DNA of 64,000 nt from Evansella alkalicola (GCF_019042735.1 NZ_JAHQCR010000050.1:1-64000); one strand, 5' to 3'. Positions 1-8,798 are shown, numbered from the stretch's first letter. Notes: generated from the letters alone by a model not told the origin. Made by a program: numbers and translations.

Positions 1-27
1 TGAGCCAGGATCAAACTCTCCAATAAA
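1..27 (-). rRNA. 16S ribosomal RNA, 5' end only
   Basis: Read on the minus strand, the first bases give the universal 16S start (AGAGTTTGATCCTGGCTCA). The mature 5' end should fall near position 27. The rest of the gene, and any 23S/5S, lies outside the window. Transcription runs leftward out of the window. Confidence 0.95.
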
Positions 28-200
28 GTGTTTGATGTCTAGCTGCAGATTTTCATCTGGCTAATTTTGTAATTCATTGACGGGATATTCTTCATCACCT
101 CATATAATATGAAGTAACTTCTTATCCCACTTCGCTTGGCTTTTTGTTTAGTTTTCAAAGGTCAATTTTGAAACAATGTCGTTTGACAGCGACTTTTATA
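28..200 (-). other. rRNA operon leader (pre-16S)
   Basis: This is the transcribed spacer between the rRNA promoters and 16S. On the minus strand it contains a TTTGAAAACTAAAC stretch typical of Bacillus rRNA leaders (boxA/antitermination region) and a GAAGTGGGATAAGAAG segment that may pair with sequence 3' of 16S for processing. No gene is seen. Confidence 0.6.
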
Positions 201-228
201 TTATATCAATATATTTTGTCGGAGTCAA
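200..228 (-). promoter_or_regulatory. rRNA promoter P2 (sigma-A)
   Basis: On the minus strand there is TTGACT (223-228), a 17-bp spacer, then TATAAT (200-205), close to the sigma-A consensus. It sits about 170 bp upstream of mature 16S. Confidence 0.85.
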
Positions 229-273
229 CAACTTTTTTAAATAGTGTTTACATCGTTTTTAGCGACAAATACT

Positions 274-302
274 AATTTAACATCTTTCTAAATATAAGTC
301 AA
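274..302 (-). promoter_or_regulatory. rRNA promoter P1 (sigma-A)
   Basis: A second minus-strand promoter: TTGACT (297-302), a 17-bp spacer, then TAAATT (274-279), 74 bp upstream of P2. Tandem P1/P2 promoters are usual for rRNA operons in Bacillus. The rest of 303-404 shows nothing else. Confidence 0.65.
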
Positions 303-404
303 CAAAAAGTTTATTTAAATAATAAGGTTTTTTGCGACGACTAAAAATATAACATACTATGATCCTGTCTTCAAGAGGTATTATATAATTTTCAGGTGAA
401 AATC

Positions 405-439
405 AACAAAAAAAAGACCAACAACTGAAGTTAGTCTTT
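405..439 (-). terminator. Terminator of the 298-aa gene
   Basis: Stem AAAGAC (413-418) / GTCTTT (434-439), extended by AAC/GTT after one mismatch. On the minus strand it is followed by eight T. It separates the 298-aa gene from the rRNA promoters. Confidence 0.75.
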
Positions 440-485
440 ATTTAATATATAGATCAAATATTCCTAAAAAAATATTCCCCATTAT

Positions 486-1382
486 TTAATTTGCTTTATA
501 TAACGGAAAGGGATCGACATCAAACCTGTCAGCAAAACCCCAGTCATACAAATTTACCTTATTACCATAGTAACCTGATTTAGAATCATAGCAGTCAGTT
601 ATATTTGGTCCTTTATATCGTTGTTCATGCCAAGCTCCCATTAAGTCTATCCCATCATAAGAAATAGGTAGAGTTTTTATAAATTCATTTTCCGGCGAGA
701 AAGAAGAAAGTAAACATATACTACGAATACATTGAATATTTACCTCACTATGATTATCTGGAAATACTAAGTGATGGTGTAGATCAGTTCCTTCATATAA
801 TAACTTATATAAAATGGATAACGATCTTCCATCAAGACCAGACCATTCTGAGACTTTTTCAAGAGTATATTGTTCTATTAACCACCTATAGGCCTCATTG
901 GTTTTAAAGCATTTAGAAGAAAAATGTTCAGGTAAAGGTTTTCTAGTTAAATAGTAATAGAAGAAACCAAGAACTATTGGTATGCTACTATCATTTTTAA
1001 TTGAAAAATAGTTCTCGTAGTGACTGGACCCACTATTATTAGTACTATCAATAATATAAACATTAGTCTTTCTTTGTTTGACTGTTTTAATTTGTCTGAT
1101 GATCTCATGTAGGCATTTTGATTCGTCTGAGTACCATATAATTACGGAATTACTACTAGTAATATTCGAAAATGAAATATTATCGCCGTATATGGCATGA
1201 ATGATTTTGTTAGTGATGTGTCCATACTCCTTATAATTTTTCTTTTCATCTGAACTGAATTGCCTTCTCCCTGTAATTGACAATGGCTCACCAATAAAGA
1301 TTTCCTTTATTTTATTTTCAGATATCAATGATTTTACCACGTTAATAACACCTCTATTTTTAGGTGCTATAGTTAACACCAT
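486..1382 (-). CDS. Uncharacterized 298-aa protein, weakly DUF1835-like
   Basis: Not firmly recognised. The protein is soluble, with no signal peptide or membrane segment. The stretch from about residue 25 to 115 (FIGEPLSITGRRQF, then VIIWYSDESKCLHEI and a following strand) recalls DUF1835 proteins, which have a GD/GEP-like loop and a 'liW' strand; this is an inference from pattern only. The second half contains LDGRSLSILYKLLYEG and an HHH stretch. It is transcribed leftward toward the rRNA operon and has its own terminator. It is not part of the conserved yui block and may be a lineage-specific insertion next to rRNA. Confidence 0.6.
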   Translation of the reverse strand: MVLTIAPKNRGVINVVKSLISENKIKEIFIGEPLSITGRRQFSSDEKKNYKEYGHITNKIIHAIYGDNISFSNITSSNSVIIWYSDESKCLHEIIRQIKTVKQRKTNVYIIDSTNNSGSSHYENYFSIKNDSSIPIVLGFFYYYLTRKPLPEHFSSKCFKTNEAYRWLIEQYTLEKVSEWSGLDGRSLSILYKLLYEGTDLHHHLVFPDNHSEVNIQCIRSICLLSSFSPENEFIKTLPISYDGIDLMGAWHEQRYKGPNITDCYDSKSGYYGNKVNLYDWGFADRFDVDPFPLYKAN

Positions 1383-1502
1383 AATAACAATCCTTTAGAA
1401 TCATGAAATTATTCCACACTACAAGTTTACACAAGAACTAGCCTCAATTTTTCACCAAAGAATGAAATGTTTGTGAATATTCTTACATTAACCTCTTGAG
1501 AG

Positions 1503-1534
1503 TTGTTAACCGTTTTAGAGGTTTTAGTTGACAA
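1503..1534 (+). promoter_or_regulatory. Second, degenerate BirA half-site pair over the -35
   Basis: TTGTTAACC (1503-1511), 14 bp, then AGTTGACAA (1526-1534). The left half is a perfect BirA half-site. The right half has two mismatches to GGTTAACAA and overlaps the -35 box of the bioY promoter. It may be an auxiliary operator. Confidence 0.4.
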
Positions 1535-1556
1535 TAAACTTGATAGATTTTAATAT
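1528..1556 (+). promoter_or_regulatory. bioY promoter (sigma-A)
   Basis: TTGACA (1528-1533), a 17-bp spacer, TAATAT (1551-1556). The BirA operator begins directly after the -10, so bound BirA would cover the start point. Confidence 0.8.
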
Positions 1557-1589
1557 ATTGTTAACAATATATAGTTATTGGTTAACAAT
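1557..1589 (+). promoter_or_regulatory. BirA (biotin) operator
   Basis: Two inverted 9-mers, TTGTTAACA (1558-1566) and GGTTAACAA (1580-1588), are separated by 13 bp. This is the architecture of Firmicute biotin operators (TTGTTAACC-N13-GGTTAACAA). It implies repression of bioY by biotinyl-AMP-bound BirA. Confidence 0.85.
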
Positions 1590-1611
1590 ACTGCGAGAGT
1601 GAGGTAGAGTG

Positions 1612-2214
1612 ATGGCAAAAACAAAAAATAATATGTTTACAGTTTTAGATTTAACGAAGGCTGCAATGTTTATTGCTTTAATGGGGATTGGGGCTAATAT
1701 TACAGCTTTTATTACCGTAGGAGCAGTTCCCTTAACATTCCAAACAGTTATTGCAATTTTAGCTGGTGTTTTATTAGGAAAGAAAGTTGGAGCATTTTCT
1801 ATGATTGGTTATACCATCATTGGATTAATCGGTGTTCCAGTATTCGCTGGTTTTCAAGGAGGAATGCACAACTTTCTAAGCCCTACTTTCGGATTCGTTC
1901 TATCTTTTATTATCTTGGCATTCTTTGTGGGCTGGATTCTTGAAATAGTAAAACCTTCTATACTAATGTATCTATTCGCTTGCTATATTGGCTTAATAAT
2001 TAATTATGCTATCGGAGTACCATATTTATACTTACATCAACAGTTTATTTTAAATTTAGATGAGGTAACATTTTTGTCTACCTCTGTTATTATGGCTCCT
2101 TTTTTTGTAAAAGATTTTATTCTCACTGGAATGATTGCTTTGGTTCTTCCGAGGATGGTGAAGGCTATTAATAGGTCAAAGTCAGGAATAAACAACATTC
2201 AACATAGTGCTTAA
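1612..2214 (+). CDS. bioY: Biotin transporter substrate-binding subunit BioY
   Basis: S component of an ECF-type biotin importer in the membrane; BioY binds biotin and works alone or with EcfA1A2T. The 200-aa protein is almost entirely hydrophobic, with about six membrane helices. It carries the family stretches TLAALLIALMAIGA-like near the start (here KAAMFIALMGIGANI), VPLTFQT and GKKVGAFSMIGY. Start ATG 1612 is preferred over GTG 1609 because GAGG lies 7-8 nt upstream. The BirA operator upstream strongly supports biotin as substrate. This is the yuiG position of B. subtilis. Confidence 0.93.
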   Translation: MAKTKNNMFTVLDLTKAAMFIALMGIGANITAFITVGAVPLTFQTVIAILAGVLLGKKVGAFSMIGYTIIGLIGVPVFAGFQGGMHNFLSPTFGFVLSFIILAFFVGWILEIVKPSILMYLFACYIGLIINYAIGVPYLYLHQQFILNLDEVTFLSTSVIMAPFFVKDFILTGMIALVLPRMVKAINRSKSGINNIQHSA

Positions 2215-2275
2215 GATAGGTTCATTAATTAGACAAGATGACCTCCTGATAAAACACGGATAATGTAACTCATTT

Positions 2276-2314
2276 GACTAGCTGACTGGGACCAAGTTTG
2301 TTAGTCTTTTTTTT
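2276..2314 (+). terminator. bioY terminator
   Basis: GACTA (2276-2280) pairs with TAGTC (2302-2306), followed by eight T. The loop is long, so the stem may be shorter or branched in practice. Confidence 0.55.
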
Positions 2315-2382
2315 GTAAAAATGGATTTAATATAAAAAAGAGCAAAAACTACATAACGATTATATTAAGTAGGTGGGTTGAA

Positions 2383-3015
2383 ATGAGAATCAAAAAAAAT
2401 TATGAAAATAGGAGAAGACACACAGTTTTAGTAATTCTAATCATATTGTTAGCCCTATCAAGTAATTCTTTGCCTAAAATTCCTAAGTTTTATAAAAATA
2501 TGATTTATGTCAGTTCCTTTAATGGACTTTATTATTTGCTATGTAGACGACACCTAGTTTGGGAATTCATCCCAAACATTGGAGTTAACTGGTTACTTCT
2601 TAGATTAGTTCATACAATACTTGTAACTCCTTTAGTAGTGCTTGTTTTCCTAAGTGAGATGCCACATACACTATCTAAGCAATTTATTCATTTTGCACGT
2701 TGGATTACAATAAGCTTTGCTGTTGAGTATTTGATTCACAAGGAAGACTTAATTCTTTATGCTCATGGTTGGAACGTTTTTTGGTCAGGAGTAATTTATG
2801 TGAAAATGTATTTTTATAGCTATTTAATAACAAAACGACCTCTCCTTACATTATTTCTATCTTTTTGTTCAACCATTTATTTCATTACAAAGTTTAATGT
2901 CCCTTTAAAAAAGAACCACATTTCAAGGTATTTTGAACCACTAGTTGATGTGTACTACCATACATTTTTGGAAGACTTAACTGATAAAAAACGTAAAATA
3001 TTCGGTCTTCCTTAA
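2383..3015 (+). CDS. CBO0543-like membrane protein
   Basis: A 210-aa integral membrane protein with about five hydrophobic segments and a basic N-terminus (KKNYENRRRH). The second half, with VEYLIHKEDLILYAHGW followed by an aromatic-rich FW-YVKMYFYSYLI helix, looks like the CBO0543 family of small Bacillus/Clostridium membrane proteins, whose function is unknown. It has a good ribosome site (AGGTGGG). It lies alone between the bioY terminator and a shared terminator with yuiF. Family assignment is by pattern only. Confidence 0.6.
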   Translation: MRIKKNYENRRRHTVLVILIILLALSSNSLPKIPKFYKNMIYVSSFNGLYYLLCRRHLVWEFIPNIGVNWLLLRLVHTILVTPLVVLVFLSEMPHTLSKQFIHFARWITISFAVEYLIHKEDLILYAHGWNVFWSGVIYVKMYFYSYLITKRPLLTLFLSFCSTIYFITKFNVPLKKNHISRYFEPLVDVYYHTFLEDLTDKKRKIFGLP

Positions 3016-3035
3016 TACAGTGGATGAACAAATAA

Positions 3036-3078
3036 GAACCTGCTCCTTTCACAAGCGTGAACAGAGCAGGCTCTTTTA
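3036..3078. terminator. Shared terminator between convergent genes
   Basis: CCTGCTC (3039-3045) pairs with GAGCAGG (3064-3070), T-rich on the plus side. It serves the 210-aa gene, and weakly yuiF from the other side. Confidence 0.75.
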
Positions 3079-3110
3079 TATTTTTTCACTATAAATTATT
3101 GATTACACCC

Positions 3111-4457
3111 TTATAAAATAACCGCAGCTAACCAACCAAATATGATTAATGGTATATTAAAATGCAAGAATGTTGGTACACAAGTATCCCAAATGTGATG
3201 ATGTTGTCCGTCCACATTTAAACCTGCAGTTGGTCCAAGTGTACTGTCAGATGCTGGTGATCCTGCATCACCTAAAGCTCCAGCTGTTCCTATTAACGCT
3301 ATTGTTGCTAAAGGACTGAATCCTAATACAGATGCTAGTGGTACAAAGATAACCGCTATAATCGGAATCGTCGAGAATGATGAGCCTATTCCCATTGTAA
3401 TCAATAGACCAACTATAAGCATTAATAAAGCTCCTAACCCTTTATTATCTCCAATTAAATCAGCGACTGAGGCCACTAATGTGTTTACATGCCCCGTCTC
3501 TCTAATTACTTCCGCAAAACCACCTGCAGCTATCATAACGAAGCCAATGAAAGCCATCATTTTCATTCCATTTGTCATCAATGTTTCTGATTCTGACATG
3601 CTATGCTTCCCTTTAAACTGTTTTACAATAAAATAAAGATAAATAATTACTAAACCAACAAATGAACTGAATATCATAGAGTCAGTAAGAATTTGTAAGA
3701 CAAGAACTGTAATAATTGAAAGTATACCAATTACAACAGACGGTATAGTATAAGCAAAATCATTTTGTTTATCTTCTTGACTAACTATCTCACGGTCTTC
3801 ATATGTCCTTCGTTTTCGATATGAAATGAACACAGCAACGATTAAACCAATTACCATTCCAAGTACTGGGAGTGCCATCGCTTTCGGTATCATTGAAAGC
3901 TCGATCTCCATACCACTTTCAACCATGTTTCTCTCAATTATTTCATGGAATATAAGTCCAAAACCAAAAGGTAATAAAATATATGGTGCTTTTAAACCAA
4001 AAGTCATAATAGCTGCAATTCCACGTCTATCAATCATTAAGGCATTAAACACTTTGATCATAGGTGGTATTAATATAGGAATAAATGCAATATGAATTGG
4101 AATTAAGTTTTGTGAAGACACTGAAATTAATAATATTCCAAGTAAAATCAATACCTTTGTAAGCGTCCTAGTTTCCGTTTCTCCTTCTTTCCCAACTGCA
4201 GACACTACACTTCGAACTAATAGATTTGGTAAACCTGTAAAACTGATAGAAATTGCAAACGCCCCAAGCATTGCATAACTTAACGCTACTCCTGCATTCG
4301 CTCCTAACCCTGTGCCAAATATCGTCAATGTTTCTTCTAGTGTAAAACCAGCAGTTAGCCCTCCAACAAGTGCCCCAGACACAAGTGCAATAACGACATG
4401 AATTCTAAATAAACTTAAAACGATCATAACTAAAACTGCAATTATTACTGCATTCAT
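3111..4457 (-). CDS. yuiF: YuiF, Na+/H+ antiporter-family protein (NhaC/IT superfamily)
   Basis: A 448-aa polytopic membrane protein with roughly 11-12 helices. Family features include an N-terminal AVLVMIVLSLFRIHVVIALV helix, HIAFIPILIPPM, and a C-terminal GSSFSTIPIIAVIFVPLA and GDAGSPASDSTLGPTAGLN region. The latter is an ion/substrate-site signature shared by this antiporter family. Start ATG 4457 has AGGAG 8 nt upstream. It has its own consensus promoter. In B. subtilis yuiF lies beside bioY, as here. The true substrate is unproven; amino-acid exchange is possible in this superfamily. Confidence 0.85.
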   Translation of the reverse strand: MNAVIIAVLVMIVLSLFRIHVVIALVSGALVGGLTAGFTLEETLTIFGTGLGANAGVALSYAMLGAFAISISFTGLPNLLVRSVVSAVGKEGETETRTLTKVLILLGILLISVSSQNLIPIHIAFIPILIPPMIKVFNALMIDRRGIAAIMTFGLKAPYILLPFGFGLIFHEIIERNMVESGMEIELSMIPKAMALPVLGMVIGLIVAVFISYRKRRTYEDREIVSQEDKQNDFAYTIPSVVIGILSIITVLVLQILTDSMIFSSFVGLVIIYLYFIVKQFKGKHSMSESETLMTNGMKMMAFIGFVMIAAGGFAEVIRETGHVNTLVASVADLIGDNKGLGALLMLIVGLLITMGIGSSFSTIPIIAVIFVPLASVLGFSPLATIALIGTAGALGDAGSPASDSTLGPTAGLNVDGQHHHIWDTCVPTFLHFNIPLIIFGWLAAVIL

Positions 4458-4550
4458 GATTCATTCTCCTCTCCAAATAAATGATTTTTAATATATTACA
4501 ATATTTTCGCTTTATCATGCTAAATCACTAATGTATTAAAATGCTTGTTT

Positions 4551-4579
4551 AATATAACATTAGACTAATATAGTGTCAA
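4551..4579 (-). promoter_or_regulatory. yuiF promoter (sigma-A)
   Basis: Minus strand TTGACA (4574-4579), a 17-bp spacer, TATATT (4551-4556). Confidence 0.8.
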
Positions 4580-4588
4580 TAGATTAAC

Positions 4589-4621
4589 AAAAAGTTCGGG
4601 GACCTGGTCCCCGAACTTTTT
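4589..4621. repeat. Dispersed palindrome, copy A
   Basis: Perfect 16-bp arms (AAAAAGTTCGGGGACC and its complement) around a single T. The same palindrome recurs at 38524-38558. It is followed by a partial arm (CCGAACTTTTTG). It can act as a terminator in both directions and lies behind dctP. Confidence 0.9.
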
Positions 4622-4644
4622 CCGAACTTTTTGTGGACTAAAGA

Positions 4645-4676
4645 AAAGACCTAAGGAACTATATCCTCAGGCCTTT
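4645..4676 (-). terminator. dctP terminator
   Basis: Imperfect stem: AAAG/CTTT, CCT/AGG and AGGA/TCCT with two mismatched pairs. On the minus strand it is followed by a T-rich TCTTTTCTTT tract. Confidence 0.65.
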
Positions 4677-4696
4677 CTCAAACTATCTTTTCTACA

Positions 4697-5731
4697 TTAC
4701 TGTTGAGCTGCTTGAATCTCTTCTTCTAACATGTTTAAGATTCTACCAGAATCCTCACCATAGTTATCAATGAAGAATTGACGAACTGGAATTGCTAGTT
4801 CACGGAACGCTTGACGCTCATCTTCAGATAAATAGTAAACTTCTGTTGGGTTTTCTGTATCTTCTTCAATAGCAGTTAATAGTTCTTCATTCATTTGATC
4901 CTGCATTTCAAATCCAACTGATCGCATTTCTTCTACTGTTTCATCAACCATTTCACGAATATCATCTGGAAGGTCGTTATAGAAATCTGTATTTACAACA
5001 GTCATAGCGACATAGTTATTGTGATTAGAAACTGTCATATGGTCTTGCACTTCATGGAATCCAGCATCCTCAATAAAGAAGATAGGGTTTTCCTGACCAT
5101 CTAGTGCACCTTGCTGTAAACTAGTGTATAACTCACCCCAGTCAAGTGGAGTAGGGTCTGCACCATATGCTTGATAGGAATTACTAATTAATGGAGACTC
5201 TTGGATACGCATTTGGAAACCATCAAAATCATCTGGAGTTCTTAATGGACTACTACCAGTCCATTGCATAGCACCTTCAGTCCAGAATGCTAGCGGTGTC
5301 ATATTATGTTCTTCATACTTTGCACGTAGTTCTACATTTAATGCTTCACTTTCGTCCAAGATTTGCTGAGTTAAAGCAATATCATCTGGGAACAAGAAAT
5401 GTAATGCGAATAATTGAGCTTCCTCAACCATTGTTCCAGTAAAACCTGGAGAAACAATAGCTAACTCCGTGTAACCATCCATTAACTGCTCCGCTTGGTC
5501 TACACCATCACCAAGACCACCATATTCAAAAACAGTGATTTCTACTCGACCGTCAGATTTCTCTGCCATTCTTTCTGCAAATTCAGCAGCATATTCATAT
5601 TGTACTTGTCCTTGCACTTCCTCTGTTACAAAGTCCCATTGAAACTCTGCACCGTCGTCGTCACCACAAGCTGCCAAGAAGAAAGCCATGGAAATAGCTG
5701 TGATGAGCAATAAGCTTTTTTTCAAATTCAT
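4697..5731 (-). CDS. dctP: TRAP transporter substrate-binding lipoprotein DctP
   Basis: Extracytoplasmic solute receptor of a TRAP (tripartite ATP-independent periplasmic) transporter. It has a lipoprotein signal with lipobox LAAC at Cys22, then the DctP fold (VQYEYAAEFAERMAEKS, LPLDWGELYTSLQQGALDGQENP, VVNTDFYNDLP). The ALDGQENP stretch is the classic DctP signature near the ligand-binding arginine region. Start ATG 5731 is chosen over 5749 because a GGGGGT ribosome site lies 10 nt upstream of it and none precedes the longer start. Last gene of dctQ-dctM-dctP. The substrate is probably an organic acid, not determinable here. Confidence 0.92.
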   Translation of the reverse strand: MNLKKSLLLITAISMAFFLAACGDDDGAEFQWDFVTEEVQGQVQYEYAAEFAERMAEKSDGRVEITVFEYGGLGDGVDQAEQLMDGYTELAIVSPGFTGTMVEEAQLFALHFLFPDDIALTQQILDESEALNVELRAKYEEHNMTPLAFWTEGAMQWTGSSPLRTPDDFDGFQMRIQESPLISNSYQAYGADPTPLDWGELYTSLQQGALDGQENPIFFIEDAGFHEVQDHMTVSNHNNYVAMTVVNTDFYNDLPDDIREMVDETVEEMRSVGFEMQDQMNEELLTAIEEDTENPTEVYYLSEDERQAFRELAIPVRQFFIDNYGEDSGRILNMLEEEIQAAQQ

Positions 5732-5787
5732 AACTAAAATTACCCCCATAATTTGATTTATTTATTTTAAGGATATCTCAAACCTTC

Positions 5788-7062
5788 TTACATCAAGCGA
5801 ACTAAGAAAAGTGAGATGTCCTCAAACAGTATGACTAATACAGCAACTATCACTAACATAACGATATATGGCGGTGTCCCACGAATAACATCGAGATAGG
5901 ACTTGTTGAACACCGCACTGGCGGTGAAGATATCGACGCCAAAAGGTGGTGTTGCTGAACCTAAAGCTGCTTGGAATACTATTACTACACCTAGATGGAC
6001 TGGATCTACACCTGCAGCAGTTGCTACTGGAGCAAATATTGGTGATAAAATCAAAATCACTACTATTGGATCCACAAACATACAACCAATAAAGAAGAAT
6101 AGTGCAACAATAAATAGAACTGTCAATGCTGAAGGGTCTGGCCCTAAAACAGCATCAGTAAGTGTATGTGGGATTCTCGCCCTATTAATAGCCATTGAAA
6201 AAGCTTGACCTGCTGCTACAAGAATGAAAACTGCAGAGGTTACTAGACCACTAGACATAGCAATTTTTGGAATGTTCTTCAATTTTATAGTTCTATAAAT
6301 TAACACTTCCAAAATCAATGCATATAAAACGGATATCCCAGCTGCTTCCGTAGGCGTGAACATTCCAGTGTAAATCCCACCTACGATAATAAAAGGGAAA
6401 CCTAATGGAAGAAGTGCCTTTCGTGTTCTCTCTAATCTATCAGACCAGGTTGCCTTTTCCACTTTTGGTATTTTATAAATTTTTGCGTGTATGTAGGCAT
6501 AAACCGCAAAAAATATAAAAATTAAAACTCCTGGACCAATCCCTGCAATAAACAAATCCCCAACGGATGCATTGGAAACTAGCGCGTAAATAATCATTCC
6601 AATACTAGGTGGAATAAGTAATGCAATATCACTAGCATTAATAATAAGAGCAATTGCACTAGAATCTTTATATCCCATTTTTAACAACCGTTGACGCATT
6701 GGAGTACCAACTGCAACAACCGTCGCTTGTGTCGAACCTGATATCGATCCAAACAAAGTACAAGCTGCAGCTGTTGTGATCGCGTAACCACCACGAAGGT
6801 GTCCGACGAAAGCACCAACAAAATCTACTAATCTATTTGAGGTTTTTCCTGTTGCCATTATATCCGCAGCAAATATAAACAGAGGTACTGCTAGAAGGGC
6901 ATAAGGAACAATCCCTGTCCTCATTTGTTGTATGATAATATACGGGTCCAATGAACCAAGGAAAAAGAAAACTAAGACCAAGGCCCCTGCTATTAAAGGA
7001 ATCATCATTGGCAGACCCATAACGAGTAATACTACCATTACAAGAAGTATAATCCACTCCAT
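5788..7062 (-). CDS. dctM: TRAP transporter large permease DctM
   Basis: A 424-aa polytopic membrane subunit that carries Na+-coupled substrate translocation. Family features: GLPMMIPLIAGALV, VPLFIFAADIMATGK, FGSISGSTQATVVAVGTPM (the S-x-S-A-T region) and FTPTEAAGISVLYALI. Start ATG 7062 has GAGAGGA upstream. It is 23 nt after dctQ and is co-transcribed with it and dctP. Confidence 0.93.
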   Translation of the reverse strand: MEWIILLVMVVLLVMGLPMMIPLIAGALVLVFFFLGSLDPYIIIQQMRTGIVPYALLAVPLFIFAADIMATGKTSNRLVDFVGAFVGHLRGGYAITTAAACTLFGSISGSTQATVVAVGTPMRQRLLKMGYKDSSAIALIINASDIALLIPPSIGMIIYALVSNASVGDLFIAGIGPGVLIFIFFAVYAYIHAKIYKIPKVEKATWSDRLERTRKALLPLGFPFIIVGGIYTGMFTPTEAAGISVLYALILEVLIYRTIKLKNIPKIAMSSGLVTSAVFILVAAGQAFSMAINRARIPHTLTDAVLGPDPSALTVLFIVALFFFIGCMFVDPIVVILILSPIFAPVATAAGVDPVHLGVVIVFQAALGSATPPFGVDIFTASAVFNKSYLDVIRGTPPYIVMLVIVAVLVILFEDISLFLVRLM

Positions 7063-7085
7063 ATTAAATTCCTCTCATTTTCATT

Positions 7086-7610
7086 TTATTGTTCATCATA
7101 ATCTTTTTTCTCCTGGGCCAGATAAACTTCATCATTAACTATGTTCACCCATGCATTTCGTAAGAATTGTAATCCACCTAGAAACAAGCCGATTGGTATA
7201 AACATAACCATTACCCAATAAGGAAGCTCCATTGCTGCTGTTGTTCTCGTCTGATTTACCGTATACCCATATGCATAGTACGTAAGAAGGAATAATATGA
7301 GCGCTGTTATTAATGGATTGACAATAGCTAAAACTTTCTTTACTTTTTTAGGTGCCATATCAAAGAATGCTGACATGCTAATATGTCTTCCTTTTCTAGC
7401 CGCGTAACTAATTCCCATAAAAGTTGCCATTATAATAGCTATTTCACTTACTTCAGAAGCAAACAACCAACTACTTCCCGTTACCCTACGGCTAATTACA
7501 TTCCCAAAAGTCATGACCGAAATGATGATGATGGACCAACTTAAGACGATAGTTTCGAATTTTATCAATAAGTTATCTAGAAATTTAAGTACTTTTTTTA
7601 TACCGTCCAA
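7086..7610 (-). CDS. dctQ: TRAP transporter small permease DctQ
   Basis: A 174-aa protein with four membrane helices and the typical FGNVISRRVTGSSWLFASEV and GISYAARKGRHISM segments. The start is TTG (7608-7610), with a strong GAGGAGGGG about 8 nt upstream. First gene of the TRAP operon. In B. subtilis the aminopeptidase gene pepA lies near this position between yuiD and yuiF; here the TRAP operon occupies it (inference from remembered gene order). Confidence 0.9.
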   Translation of the reverse strand: MDGIKKVLKFLDNLLIKFETIVLSWSIIIISVMTFGNVISRRVTGSSWLFASEVSEIAIIMATFMGISYAARKGRHISMSAFFDMAPKKVKKVLAIVNPLITALILFLLTYYAYGYTVNQTRTTAAMELPYWVMVMFIPIGLFLGGLQFLRNAWVNIVNDEVYLAQEKKDYDEQ

Positions 7611-8211
7611 TTCTCCTACCCCTCCTCTCCGAATTTGACATTTTTCATCAATATACCCATGTATTTCGATGTGTTTAGTAGGATATATGTTATATGAAGG
7701 CTTTCTTTATCAGCTTTTCGTTAATTGTTGTCGAATAAAGTCATATGTAGTAGACGGTTATTTTTCAACTAACTCGCCTATTAAATAGCATAAAGCAATA
7801 TTCGTAAATGTACAAAAAGGATATGTGGACATATTAGAGGATTTCTCTGTAAATATTACGCTTAGTTCAAATAACACTGTCCCTATATAATATTACTCCG
7901 CTCAACTCCATATAATTACCATATTCTCTAAAATGTCTTCATTATATATTTCCCTAACCCCAGATATGCAAACCTTCATTTGTTTAAATCCAACTATGCT
8001 CTCAAAACGTGAGTAGCGTGCAGCGATCACCAACACAAAATATGTATTTTCACGGTAGCTAATTAAATGTAATAATAAAAAAATAGTCTATATAATAATC
8101 ACCTATAAAATTATGCTATAATGAACGTTGCAAAATACGTTTATACTATAGTTTAGATTCCTAATAGCTAGGGTAAATATACTATCAACTGAGGAAAGGA
8201 CATCTATCGTT
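7611..8211. other. 601-bp AT-rich intergenic region
   Basis: Divergent spacer between dctQ and yuiD. No coding sequence, RNA gene or repeat is recognised. The only clear signal is the extended -10 promoter before yuiD. No good promoter for dctQ could be picked by eye. Confidence 0.6.
8114..8122 (+). promoter_or_regulatory. Extended -10 promoter of yuiD
   Basis: TGCTATAAT (TGn plus TATAAT), with no recognisable -35 at the right distance. About 90 bp upstream of the start codon. Confidence 0.55.
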
Positions 8212-8688
8212 ATGGAATTATTCTCTAATTTTCCCTTATGGGCGGCTCTATTTGCAATTGGGTTTGCTCAATTTATAAAAGTACCACTTCAATATATCGC
8301 ATCTAAAAGATTCGATTGGACGCTTCTCACCAGTACAGGTGGAATGCCCAGTTCTCATTCTGGTGCTGTAACCGCGTTATCGACTGCGATTGCCCTAGAG
8401 GAAGGTCTAGGCTCGCCACTATTTGCTATTGCAGCAACTTTTGGTATCATCGTGATGTTTGATGCAACAGGAGTACGCTGGCATGCAGGCGAACAAGCTA
8501 CAGTTCTAAACAGATTAGTGATGGATTTTAATAAGCTAGTTGAAGAGATGAGGTCTTGGCCTGATAAAAAAGAGCAGGAAAAAAGGAAAGAATTAAAAGA
8601 GCTATTAGGTCATCAACCAATAGAAGTATTTTTTGGTGGGATCTTAGGCATCGTTCTTACATTAATATTACATGCAGTATTGCATTAG
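8212..8688 (+). CDS. yuiD: YuiD, divergent PAP2-family membrane protein (DUF212)
   Basis: A 158-aa membrane protein of the divergent PAP2/acid phosphatase-vanadium haloperoxidase-related family. It shows the family-defining GGMPSSHSGAVTAL segment and a following MFDATGVRWHAGEQA. The catalytic PAP2 pattern is only partly preserved, so phosphatase activity is not certain. ATG 8212 has AGGAAAGG upstream. Genes yuiD and yuiC are convergent here and share a terminator. Confidence 0.9.
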   Translation: MELFSNFPLWAALFAIGFAQFIKVPLQYIASKRFDWTLLTSTGGMPSSHSGAVTALSTAIALEEGLGSPLFAIAATFGIIVMFDATGVRWHAGEQATVLNRLVMDFNKLVEEMRSWPDKKEQEKRKELKELLGHQPIEVFFGGILGIVLTLILHAVLH

Positions 8689-8754
8689 TCCAAAAAGTTT
8701 CATTTATACGCCATATACAGCTTTCTTGCTTCTTGAACTTAAAACACTTACTAC

Positions 8755-8795
8755 AAAAAACTGCTGACCTGTTATTTACAAGGCAGCAGTTTTTG
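8755..8795. terminator. Bidirectional terminator yuiD / yuiC
   Basis: AAAAACTGCTG pairs with CAGCAGTTTTT, with an extra CCT/AGG inside. A and T tracts lie on both sides, so it can serve both convergent genes. Confidence 0.85.
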
Positions 8796-8798
8796 TTA

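Noticed and set aside
3826..4095. Plus-strand frame inside yuiF (and similar opposite-strand frames inside dctP, dctM, yumB, dapF, sufB, thyA)
   Set aside because: These lie wholly inside well-supported genes, show no ribosome sites and no recognisable protein features.
7611..8211. Hidden gene or riboswitch in the large spacer before yuiD
   Set aside because: No conserved aptamer core, T-box or coding frame could be recognised.
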